DNA of 12,700 nucleotides, taken from contig CAYQAJ010000141.1 of NCBI GenBank assembly GCA_964415245.1, forward strand, positions 1-12,700, read 5' to 3'. The position numbers and the translations under genes were made by a program. This DNA comes from CAYQAJ01 sp964415245 (GTDB lineage: Bacteria; Planctomycetota; Planctomycetia; Pirellulales; Pirellulaceae). How positions within the stretch are numbered: the stretch's first letter is position 1; each line of letters starts with the position of its first letter. This document shows positions 6,969-12,700 of this stretch, in pieces. The notes below the pieces were generated by a model. That model saw only the letters and a program-made list of their open reading frames with translations, was not told the origin of the DNA and made no database searches.

Positions 6969-8221
6969 GTAGCAAGCGGCCACCTATCTCGATTCCGCAG
7001 TGCCTGTGGGTCGCTGCTGCCCTTTTCAGCGCGACCGTCGTATCGGGCCGAGCGCTGGCCCAGGCCGATTACGGCGGCTCGGGGTTCGGCGCGTCTCCCA
7101 TGGGGCGAGAGGCGGGATACCCTTCCTCGCGGGGGCGCGACGACGGCAAGTCCCTCAGCCCGCTGATCCCGACGACTTCCGATATCACGGCTACCTGGAA
7201 GAAGATAATTGGGCAGGGCCCCAGCGCCGAAGCGGCCAAGCTGCTGTATCGCCAGGGGGACGAGCTGTTTCAGCAGGCGATGGCCGCGGCGGCTGATCAG
7301 CGAAAGGGGCTGTACGAGGCGGCGGCCGACAAGTTCGAGAAGGCGGCCCAGCGCTGGCCCGACTCCGCGCTGGAGCAGGACGCCCTGTACATGGCGGGCG
7401 AGAGCTGGTTCTTCGCCGATCGCTACGCCAAGGCCAACGAGCAGTACGAAAGGCTGCTCCAAGCGTATCCCAACACGCGGTATCTCGATATTGCGAATGC
7501 CCGACGCTTCGCCCTGGCCCGCTACTGGCTGAGCTTGAACGAGTACTCGCCGGAGTCGTCCCTTTCGATCAACTATTGGGACGGCCAGCGTCCCTGGCGG
7601 GACACGTACGGCCACGCGGTGCGGGTTTTCGACAAGATTCGCCTCGACGATCCGACGGGCAAACTGGCCGACGACGCCACCATGGCCGCGGCCAATGCCC
7701 ACTTCGCTCGTGGCGACTACTATGCCGCCGCCGATTTCTACGAAGACTTGCGCAAGACGTTCCCCAGCAGCGAGCACCAGTTTCACGCGCACCTGCTGGG
7801 TATCCAGGCCACGCTGAAAACGTACCAAGGACCCGATTACGACGGCACGGCGCTCGACAAAGCCCAACGGCTGATCGACACCGTGCGGAAACAGTTCCGG
7901 CGCGAGTCCGAAGAGCACCGCGAGTTTCTCGAAACGGCCGAGCACGAGGTCCGCACCAAGAAAGCCGAGCGGCTGTGGAAGTCCGGCGAGTACTACGACC
8001 GCCGCGCGCAATATGGCGGGGCGCGATTCCACTACCGGCAACTGGTGCAGGAGTACCCCGACGTTCCGGAGTACTCGCAGCCGGCCCGCCAGCGCTTGGA
8101 GGAAATCGCCGATCGGCCCGACTCGCCCCCACAGCGCCTTTCCTGGCTGGTGGACGCGTTTCCCAAGTCCGAGCCGGCGAAACCGCTGTTCCCCAGCGAC
8201 AACCCTAGCTTTGAGCGATGA
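6965..8221 (+). CDS. BamD/YfiO-like periplasmic tetratricopeptide protein
   Basis: Probably a periplasmic scaffold for outer-membrane assembly. The 418 residues begin with a signal peptide (hydrophobic core around 14-28, likely cut after ALA in SGRALAQAD). TPR-like repeats appear at about 88-175 (AAADKFEKAAQRWPDSALEQ, then ANEQYERLLQAYPNTRYLD), 252-279 (AAADFYEDLRKTFPSSEHQF) and 343-381 (ARFHYRQLVQEYPDVPEYSQ), the spacing and YP/FP turns of the BamD family. It is much longer than E. coli BamD (~245) and has no lipobox cysteine, so it appears to be soluble or held by partners. It overlaps recO and lptE by 4 bp on each side, which suggests translational coupling; pairing with lptE supports an envelope role. 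A generic TPR protein is the alternative. Confidence 0.75.
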   Translation: MSSKRPPISIPQCLWVAAALFSATVVSGRALAQADYGGSGFGASPMGREAGYPSSRGRDDGKSLSPLIPTTSDITATWKKIIGQGPSAEAAKLLYRQGDELFQQAMAAAADQRKGLYEAAADKFEKAAQRWPDSALEQDALYMAGESWFFADRYAKANEQYERLLQAYPNTRYLDIANARRFALARYWLSLNEYSPESSLSINYWDGQRPWRDTYGHAVRVFDKIRLDDPTGKLADDATMAAANAHFARGDYYAAADFYEDLRKTFPSSEHQFHAHLLGIQATLKTYQGPDYDGTALDKAQRLIDTVRKQFRRESEEHREFLETAEHEVRTKKAERLWKSGEYYDRRAQYGGARFHYRQLVQEYPDVPEYSQPARQRLEEIADRPDSPPQRLSWLVDAFPKSEPAKPLFPSDNPSFER

Positions 8222-8748
8222 TGCTTTCGCGCTTGCGGCTCGCCGCCGCTTCGGCACTGGTGACGCTCTTGGCCGGTTGCGCCGGGTACCAGCTTGGCGC
8301 CGGCTCTCTCTACCGCCCCGACGTGCGCACCGTACACGTGCCGATCTTTCAGTCCGATTCGTTTCGGCGCAACCTGGGCGAGCGGCTCACCGAGGCGGTC
8401 GTCAAGGAAATCGAGCTCCACACGCCTTACAAGGTGGTCGATGCCGCCTCGGCCGACAGCGTGCTCTACGGCCGCGTTGTCGACACGAAAAAGCACGTGC
8501 TGGTCGAAGACAAGAACGATGAGCCGCGCGACCTGGAAGCGGGTTTCGTGGCCGAGTTCAGTTGGGTCGACCGCCGCGGCAACTTAATCGCGCAGAGCTT
8601 GAGCGTTCCCGTGCCGGCACTGGTGCTCACGGTTCGCCAGACGACCGACTTCGTGCCGGAGGGGGGCCAGTCATTGGCCACCGCGCAGCAGGAGGCGCTT
8701 TCGCGGCTGGCGGCGCAGATCGTAAGCCAAATGGAACGGCCGTGGTAG
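8218..8748 (+). CDS. lptE: LptE-family outer-membrane LPS-assembly lipoprotein
   Basis: LptE is the lipoprotein that plugs and helps fold the LptD barrel, which places lipopolysaccharide in the outer leaflet. The 176-residue protein starts with a lipoprotein signal ending in the lipobox LLAGC, with Cys21 as the lipidated residue. The mature part opens GYQLGAGSLYRPDVRTVHVP, typical of LptE, followed by FRRNLGERLTEAVVKEIE, and ends with a helix (QQEALSRLAAQIVSQM) as in other members. ATG 8218 overlaps the previous stop (ATGA); a second ATG at 8221 is also possible. The family is poorly conserved, so the call rests on the lipobox, the opening motif, the size and the BamD-like neighbour. LptD is not in the window. 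A strong hairpin follows the stop. Confidence 0.82.
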   Translation: MMLSRLRLAAASALVTLLAGCAGYQLGAGSLYRPDVRTVHVPIFQSDSFRRNLGERLTEAVVKEIELHTPYKVVDAASADSVLYGRVVDTKKHVLVEDKNDEPRDLEAGFVAEFSWVDRRGNLIAQSLSVPVPALVLTVRQTTDFVPEGGQSLATAQQEALSRLAAQIVSQMERPW

Positions 8749-8750
8749 GT

Positions 8751-8774
8751 GCGCCGGTCGGATTGGACCGGCGC
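8751..8774 (+). terminator. GC-rich hairpin after lptE
   Basis: GCGCCGGTC (8751-8759) pairs perfectly with GACCGGCGC (8766-8774) around a 6-base loop, 3 bases after the lptE stop. The stem strength and position suggest transcription ends or RNA is protected here. There is no T-run after it, so it is not a textbook intrinsic terminator. Confidence 0.5.
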
Positions 8775-8793
8775 GGTGCCGGGGGGCAAACTC

Positions 8794-8904
8794 CAAATCC
8801 CAAATGACAAATCACAAACAATGACCAAATCCCAAATCCAAATGACCAATTGAGACCGTCGCACTTATGGCATTGGTCATTGGGGAATTGCGTCATTGGT
8901 CATT
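8794..8904 (+). repeat. Composite A/C-rich intergenic repeat, copy 1 (folP leader)
   Basis: Block A (8794-8821) and the bases after it to 8850 are built from a ragged 7-base unit such as AAATCCC, AAATGAC, AAATCAC. AATGACCAAT (8841-8850) and ATTGGTCATT (8872-8881) form a perfect 10-bp inverted repeat around a 21-base loop, and ATTGGTCATT recurs at 8895-8904. Block B (8872-8903) matches the complement of 11769-11800 in 31 of 32 bases; block A matches the complement of 11974-12001 in 27 of 28. The element is much richer in A+T than the surrounding genes and ends 44 bases before the chosen folP start. Nothing in it reads as a gene. Confidence 0.85.
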
Positions 8905-8948
8905 CGGTGTCGGGTCTGTCGTGATGGGAAGGATAATTGCGCCGTGTT

Positions 8949-9863
8949 ATGCTGGCCCGAATGACCGGCAAACGGCACTCTTCTCCGGGCAGTTCCGTCC
9001 CCAGCGCGTCGCCCGCTGAGGCGTGGCAACTGCGCTCCCGCCGGCTTGTATTCTCTCCCCGGCCGCTGTTGATGGGCATTGTCAACGTGACGCCCGACAG
9101 CTTCTCGGACGGCGGACGATATTTCGACGCATCGCGGGCGGTCGACCATGCACTGCGGCTGGTGGAGCAAGGGGCCGACCTCCTCGACATTGGCGGCGAG
9201 AGCACGCGCCCTTATGCCGAACCGGTCGACGTCGACGAGGAGCTGCAGCGAGTCGCGCCCGTCGTGGCCGATGTCTGCCGGCGGACAAGCGTGCCAGTGT
9301 CGATCGACACGTACAAGGCAGCCGTGGCCCGTGCAGCCCTTGATGCCGGGGCCGAGATCATCAACGACGTGACCGGCATGGTGCACGATCCGGCAATGCC
9401 GGCGCTGGCGGCCGAGAGCGGTGCGGGCGTGTGCGTCATGCACATGCAGGGAACCCCGCAAACGATGCAGGACGACCCCGGCTACGATGACGTGGTCGAG
9501 GACGTCTTTTGCTACCTGGCCGCGCGGCGCGATGCGCTGATCGCCGCGGGCGTGGCCAAAGAGCGAATCTGCCTCGACCCCGGTATCGGCTTCGGCAAGA
9601 CGCACGAGCACAACCTGACGCTGTTAGCGGCCTGCCGCCGCTTTCACGCCCTAGGCTGCCCCTTGCTCGTGGGTCCTTCGCGCAAGGGCTTCATCGGCAA
9701 AGTGCTGGACGACACGGAGGCGGATCGCGCGGCGGGCACAATCGGCGTGGTGCTAGCGCTCGCCGTGCAGGGCGTGCAAATCGTGCGGGTGCACGACGTC
9801 GGCCCGGTTCGCCAGGCGCTGCTCTTGTTCGAAGCGAGCGGCGGGCTGGAGTTGAATGCGTAG
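8949..9863 (+). CDS. folP: Dihydropteroate synthase
   Basis: Condenses p-aminobenzoate with hydroxymethyl-dihydropterin diphosphate to make dihydropteroate in folate synthesis; it is the sulfonamide target. From ATG 8949 it has 304 residues. Signature motifs in order are MGIVNVTPDSFSDGG (from residue 42), DIGGESTRP (Asp80), INDVTG, MHMQGTPQTMQ, DPGIGFGKT (Asp210), GPSRKGF (Lys246) and VRVHDV (Arg280, His282), all intact. The ~40 residues before MGIVNV are longer than in E. coli. Start choice is uncertain: TTG 8937, ATG 8949 and ATG 8961 are in frame; AAGGA at 8929-8933 is too close to the first and far from the others. It is separated from lptE by a hairpin and a repeat, so it is probably its own unit. 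Confidence 0.94.
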   Translation: MLARMTGKRHSSPGSSVPSASPAEAWQLRSRRLVFSPRPLLMGIVNVTPDSFSDGGRYFDASRAVDHALRLVEQGADLLDIGGESTRPYAEPVDVDEELQRVAPVVADVCRRTSVPVSIDTYKAAVARAALDAGAEIINDVTGMVHDPAMPALAAESGAGVCVMHMQGTPQTMQDDPGYDDVVEDVFCYLAARRDALIAAGVAKERICLDPGIGFGKTHEHNLTLLAACRRFHALGCPLLVGPSRKGFIGKVLDDTEADRAAGTIGVVLALAVQGVQIVRVHDVGPVRQALLLFEASGGLELNA

Positions 9864-9880
9864 GTCAGGCTTTGCCTGAC
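9864..9880 (+). terminator. Hairpin directly after the folP stop
   Basis: GTCAGGC (9864-9870) pairs perfectly with GCCTGAC (9874-9880) around TTT, starting at the base after the folP stop. It is well placed to act as a terminator between convergent genes, but no T-run follows. I have the impression that this 17-base palindrome recurs between planctomycete genes, which could make it a dispersed repeat instead. Confidence 0.45.
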
Positions 9881-9910
9881 TCACAATCTAACGCGCATGA
9901 TCCTCGAATA

Positions 9911-9926
9911 GCCTCGGCCGGGAGGC
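9911..9926. terminator. Second hairpin in the folP/DUF4340 convergent gap
   Basis: GCCTC (9911-9915) and GAGGC (9922-9926) flank GGCCGG. It lies just downstream of the DUF4340 gene's stop on the - strand and could serve that gene as a terminator, although it lacks a T-run. Confidence 0.3.
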
Positions 9927-9943
9927 CGGGGATCGCGCCGGCA

Positions 9944-11701
9944 TCACGGCTCGCCGGGCTCGTTGTCGAATACGTGATCGTGGTCGCCGCCCTTGCTTTC
10001 CAGTCCGCCTTCCTGTAGCTCGCGGAAGGCTTCCATGTCGTACGGGTCCTCCTTGGCTTGCACGATGTCGAAGCGGCCGAGGTGAATTTTTCGGTAAACG
10101 TCCTCCGAGATCACGTAATACCAGTCGGCGAACCGCTCGTTGAGCTTTTCGGCCTCTTCCTTCGCTTTCTCTACCTTGGCGTTGTACTCGTTGAGCTTGC
10201 GCTCGTTCTCGCGACGAATCGCATCGCGCCGTGCCTTCTCGGGATCCACGGGCGGGGCGGGCGGTTCTTGGGCAGACGGCTCATCGGGCGCTGCCGAAGT
10301 ATCGGGTGCGCCCGCGCCGTCGGCTTCGTCCTGTGCCGCGGCGCCTGCCTCGTCGCTGCCGGCACCGTCCGATTCGCCTTCTTCCGCTTCGCCGTCGGAT
10401 GCCGGCCCCGGAGTCGCCTGCGGAGTGGTCTCACCGGCCGGGTCCTTTTCCCCCGGTGCATCGGCCGGCGACAGCGGCAGATCGGCATCGTCCGCGGGCA
10501 CTTCTTCCAGCACCGGCTGGGGGATGGCCGACTCGTTCACGCGAGCCGACACCATGAGGAATCGCTTAAGCTGGGTCTTGTCGCCACTCTCTTCGATGCC
10601 GGCGGTACGTCCGAACCGCAGCACGTACTCGACGCCGGTAATGTTGATGATGCGCACCTCTCCCTCGGTGGAGAGGATTTGGATTTCGTTTGGCCCGGTT
10701 TGCACGGGATAAAACCCGTGCAGCATGAGCGAGACAATTGCCTCGGGGTTGTCGAAACTCTGATCCTCCGCCTTCAGGTCGATGCTGAGGTCCTGCGGCT
10801 TGCTTTGCACGTCGACGATTTTGATCTGCCGCAAGGCGCTCCTCAGTTGGTTGAGATTCACGGAGTTGAGTTCTTCGTCTGGCAGTAATTGCGCGGGAAC
10901 CAGGCGGCCGCCGCGGTTCTGCAAAAGCCGGTCGAGTGTCCACTTGTAGTCGGCGGCGTTCCACCCCAGCGTCACGTCCAGGCGGTGCTCATACTCCTGG
11001 ACGGCAGTAGGTTGGCCGTTCTCTCCGCGAGCACGTACGATGTCGAAATTGTAGTCGCTCAGCACGATCTGCTTGATGTCGTGCTCGTTGACCTTCAGCA
11101 AATTGCCGTCGATCCAATCCTCGAACCGGGCGGAGAAGTCTTCCGGGTTGATATTCACGACGTACACGTGGTTCTGGCCCGGCCGACGCACGAAACGCTG
11201 TCCGGGAGTGCCCTGCACCTCCTTGCCGATGATGAGCCTGGCCAAGGCACTCCCCTCGGCATCGTCCATTTCGATCAGCATGCCGACCCCTTGTTCGCCG
11301 GGGCCGATGTTCTTGGCGTCGGGCTCGACGACGCCGTATTCGGCGTGATCGGCCGTGATCTCCGAGGCGACGTCCAGGATTTCCAGATCCATGAGATTGA
11401 TGGCCGCCGAGCGGATGCGATCCTGCGCGTCGCTGGCGTCGGCGGGGTAGTCCTTGTGCGAGGTAAGGACCCAACGACCCTCGCGATTGGCGATCGTAAG
11501 CTCGTCGACGTCACCGTTTCCCGAGTCAAATCGGACGATCTTCAGGCTGGCGGCGTCCGTGACGTTCGTGAAGTCGGGAAACACTTTGTCGCCGACCTCT
11601 TCCACGGGCACGACCACGTTGTGCGGACGCAGCAGCGCGGCCAAGGCGAGCGTTACCAGCGCGAGCCCCGCCAGGACCGACGTCTTAATCACATCGTTCA
11701 T
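9944..11701 (-). CDS. Membrane-anchored DUF4340 protein
   Basis: The function is not established; DUF4340 proteins accompany GldG-type ABC transporter auxiliary proteins, and the upstream gene here is one. The 585 residues start with one membrane helix (about 7-25), then a large non-cytoplasmic region to about 390 with DUF4340 features (IVRFDSGNGDVDELTIANRE, GRWVLTSHKDYPADAS, IIGKEVQGTPGQRFVRR, VYVVNINPEDFS). A low-complexity Ala/Pro/Asp/Glu stretch covers about 395-485, a charged probable coiled coil about 488-525 (RENERKLNEYNAKVEKAKEE), and a short conserved tail follows (FADWYYVISEDVYRKIHLGR). Start is ATG 11701 with AGGAGG 8 bases upstream. No enzyme motif is visible. It is convergent with folP. 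The linker is the only unusual part, and codon use looks like that of its neighbours. Confidence 0.85.
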   Translation of the reverse strand: MNDVIKTSVLAGLALVTLALAALLRPHNVVVPVEEVGDKVFPDFTNVTDAASLKIVRFDSGNGDVDELTIANREGRWVLTSHKDYPADASDAQDRIRSAAINLMDLEILDVASEITADHAEYGVVEPDAKNIGPGEQGVGMLIEMDDAEGSALARLIIGKEVQGTPGQRFVRRPGQNHVYVVNINPEDFSARFEDWIDGNLLKVNEHDIKQIVLSDYNFDIVRARGENGQPTAVQEYEHRLDVTLGWNAADYKWTLDRLLQNRGGRLVPAQLLPDEELNSVNLNQLRSALRQIKIVDVQSKPQDLSIDLKAEDQSFDNPEAIVSLMLHGFYPVQTGPNEIQILSTEGEVRIINITGVEYVLRFGRTAGIEESGDKTQLKRFLMVSARVNESAIPQPVLEEVPADDADLPLSPADAPGEKDPAGETTPQATPGPASDGEAEEGESDGAGSDEAGAAAQDEADGAGAPDTSAAPDEPSAQEPPAPPVDPEKARRDAIRRENERKLNEYNAKVEKAKEEAEKLNERFADWYYVISEDVYRKIHLGRFDIVQAKEDPYDMEAFRELQEGGLESKGGDHDHVFDNEPGEP

Positions 11702-11709
11702 CGTCCGAT

Positions 11710-11715
11710 CCTCCT
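11710..11715 (-). promoter_or_regulatory. Ribosome binding site AGGAGG of the DUF4340 gene
   Basis: AGGAGG on the - strand lies 8 bases before the ATG at 11701. It is the best Shine-Dalgarno match in the window and settles that start. It lies downstream of the repeat copy at 11769-12001, so any transcript from the GldG side carries the repeat in its leader or intercistronic region. Confidence 0.85.
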
Positions 11716-11768
11716 GTCATTCCACAACCGCGGTGGTACATCGCAGAGCGACGTACCGGCCTGTTCCC

Positions 11769-11800
11769 ATGACCAATGACGCAATTCCTCAATGACCAAT
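11769..11800 (-). repeat. Composite repeat copy 2, block B (DUF4340 leader)
   Basis: The complement of this 32-base stretch matches 8872-8903 with one difference (A for G at the twelfth base). It contains two copies of the ATTGGTCAT core. It lies 67 bases before the DUF4340 start and points the same way relative to that gene as copy 1 does relative to folP. Confidence 0.85.
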
Positions 11801-11825
11801 TTCAGAAGCGTGCCGGTCTTACTTG

Positions 11826-11952
11826 GAGCTTATCCAAAAACCGTCCCAGAAAAGGGGACAGGCACATTTTGCTCCGCGGACCCCTGGAAAGCCGCTCAAG
11901 ACCCAGCGGCTCCGCAAAATGAGCCAGTCCCCGACGGTTTTTGGATAAGCTC
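11826..11952. repeat. 127-bp nested palindromic element (REP/MITE-like)
   Basis: The ends are a perfect 20-bp inverted repeat: GAGCTTATCCAAAAACCGTC at 11826-11845 and its complement at 11933-11952. Inside, GGGGACAGGCACATTTTGC (11854-11872) pairs with 11914-11932 in 17 of 19 positions, and GCCGCT (11891-11896) pairs with AGCGGC (11905-11910). Single-stranded, the whole element could fold into one long hairpin. It carries no gene. The GGGGACAGGCACATTTT core resembles palindromes I recall as frequent in planctomycetes and near REP-associated Y1 transposases, but no transposase is in the window. CTTG occurs at both edges (11822-11825 and 11952-11955) and might be a target duplication or chance. 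It separates the two blocks of repeat copy 2. Confidence 0.8.
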
Positions 11953-12001
11953 TTGGTCATTGGGATTTGCAAGTTGTTTGTGATTTGTCCTTTGGGATTT
12001 G
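11953..12001 (-). repeat. Composite repeat copy 2, block A side
   Basis: TTGGTCATT (11953-11961) pairs with AATGACCAA in block B (11791-11799), as in copy 1. The complement of 11974-12001 matches 8794-8821 in 27 of 28 bases. The AAATCC-type units read on the - strand. It ends 27 bases from the end of the GldG-like gene. Together, 11702-12028 hold the DUF4340 leader, the two repeat blocks and the palindrome, and no gene that I can support. Confidence 0.8.
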
Positions 12002-12028
12002 TGATTTCCACCAACCACGAGTCGTCCG

Positions 12029-12700
12029 CTACCGTAGCCTCTCCTTCGACACTCCTTCTCGCTCGCGCAGTCGGCGTGCCACGAACACAATCACTCCCAC
12101 AAACAGTGGAGCGATGGGCGGAAACGTCACGGCCAGCACCTTGATTTGGTTTTGAATGCTGAGCTTGTCGAGCTCCAGCTCGCGGCGATTCTGCAGCAGG
12201 TTTTCTCGCAGCCGGCGGACGAGCCGGTCCCCCTCGGTCTGCGCTTCTTCCTTGTTGCGCTGCTGCTGCCAATCGAGCTTTTGCCGGGCTTCGCGCATCC
12301 GCCGCGAGTCGAGCTGGCCCGCCTTTTCGAGCTCGTCCACCTCGGCCTGCAGCTTGGCCACGTTCTTCTTGCGTTCCTTTTCAGCGTCGCTCCGCAGTTG
12401 ATTGATCTCTTTTTCAAATTCGTCGATCTCCTCAACGGTGCGAGTCTCGGCGACACGGACCCGCTCTTCGATGAGTCGGAGCGACGCGTAGTTCGCCTGC
12501 CGCTTGCGGATATTCACGAATCGCATGTCGCCGGCCAGCACATCCAGCAGGTTGAGCACCAGTGCGACGTTCTGGAATTGGAAGTTGATATCCCGGTCGG
12601 GCATGTTGCGGACACTGATCCAGAGTCGGTCGAGAACGTCGATGTCGCTGACGACAATCACGTCGATGCCAGTTTTCGACTCGTCCGCTGCGTCGGCTCC
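12029..12700 (-). CDS. GldG-like ABC-transporter auxiliary protein, C-terminal part (5' end outside the window)
   Basis: This is the C-terminal 223 residues of a larger protein that continues past base 12700. The visible part begins with GIDVIVVSDIDVLDRLW and FQFQNVALVLNLLDVLAGD, typical of the end of the GldG-type domain, which in Bacteroidota gliding systems accompanies an ABC-2 transporter (GldA/GldF). A long charged coiled coil follows (from RTVEEIDEFEKEINQLR to RELELDKLSIQNQ), then one membrane helix (VLAVTFPPIAPLFVGVIVFV) and a basic tail, so the bulk probably faces the periplasm. The stop is TAG at 12031-12029. In many planctomycetes this gene follows an ATPase and a permease and precedes a DUF4340 gene, as here; the cargo is unknown, and motility should not be assumed. 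Confidence 0.82.
   Translation of the reverse strand, partial: GADAADESKTGIDVIVVSDIDVLDRLWISVRNMPDRDINFQFQNVALVLNLLDVLAGDMRFVNIRKRQANYASLRLIEERVRVAETRTVEEIDEFEKEINQLRSDAEKERKKNVAKLQAEVDELEKAGQLDSRRMREARQKLDWQQQRNKEEAQTEGDRLVRRLRENLLQNRRELELDKLSIQNQIKVLAVTFPPIAPLFVGVIVFVARRLREREGVSKERLR

Noticed and set aside
5730..8257. Two long - strand open frames (5730-6914 and 6944-8257) opposite ybeY, recO and the BamD-like gene
   Set aside because: Both mirror well-supported + strand genes, show no recognisable motif and have low-complexity, biased composition typical of antisense frames.
8794..8904. Possible CRISPR array
   Set aside because: The units are about 7 bases with no unique spacers of regular length, and no cas gene is present.
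8896..8937. Sigma-70 promoter for folP (TTGGTC with GATAAT at 8932-8937)
   Set aside because: The boxes are about 30 bases apart, far from the 16-18 needed, so I do not call a promoter.
10058..11779. Two + strand open frames (10058-10888 and 10889-11779) opposite the DUF4340 gene
   Set aside because: The - strand gene has a strong ribosome site, a membrane anchor and family motifs; the + strand frames are its shadows.
11826..11952. Intact insertion sequence
   Set aside because: The element has terminal inverted repeats but is only 127 bp with no transposase, so at most it is non-autonomous.
11792..11983. Small + strand open frame through the palindrome
   Set aside because: It consists of repeat sequence read in one frame, starts within block B and has no ribosome site or conserved motif.

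Overview
This window looks like core chromosome of a planctomycete, most likely from the Pirellulales/Lacipirellulaceae side. The evidence is the high G+C content, the housekeeping gene set with planctomycete-style sequence variants, an outer-membrane assembly pair (BamD-like plus LptE), a DUF4340 + GldG-type membrane module, and intergenic AAATCCC / ATTGGTCATT repeats of a kind I associate with that group. The taxonomic call is inference; there is no rRNA marker here.

Positions 1-8748, all on the + strand. The 3' end of purA (adenylosuccinate synthetase) comes first, then uppS and cdsA, which make the undecaprenyl carrier lipid and CDP-diacylglycerol. A 189-bp gap with a small dyad precedes a tight run: phoH-like ATPase, pgpH-type 7TM-HD c-di-AMP phosphodiesterase, ybeY (rRNA-processing endonuclease), recO (recombination repair), a periplasmic BamD-like TPR protein and the LptE lipoprotein. 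From phoH on, gaps are 23 bp or less, and the last two junctions are 4-bp ATGA overlaps. The phoH-pgpH-ybeY-(...)-recO order resembles the cluster seen in many bacteria, but dgkA/era are absent between ybeY and recO. A strong GC hairpin follows lptE.

Positions 8749-9863. An A/C-rich composite repeat lies in the leader of folP (dihydropteroate synthase, + strand). Positions 9864-9943 are a short convergent intergenic region with two hairpins.

Positions 9944-12700, on the - strand. A DUF4340 membrane-anchored protein lies downstream of the 3' part of a GldG-like ABC-transporter auxiliary protein that runs off the window edge. The 327 bp between them holds a second copy of the folP-leader repeat, inverted with respect to the first and so in the same orientation relative to its downstream gene. 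Its two conserved blocks are separated by a 127-bp nested palindrome with perfect 20-bp terminal inverted repeats (REP/MITE-like).

The coding content is mostly conserved and well understood. The least explained part of the window is this repeat pair and the palindrome inside one copy. Smaller points are a His-to-Asp change at the third metal ligand of YbeY, two substitutions in the CdsA signature, and a long acidic linker inside the DUF4340 protein.
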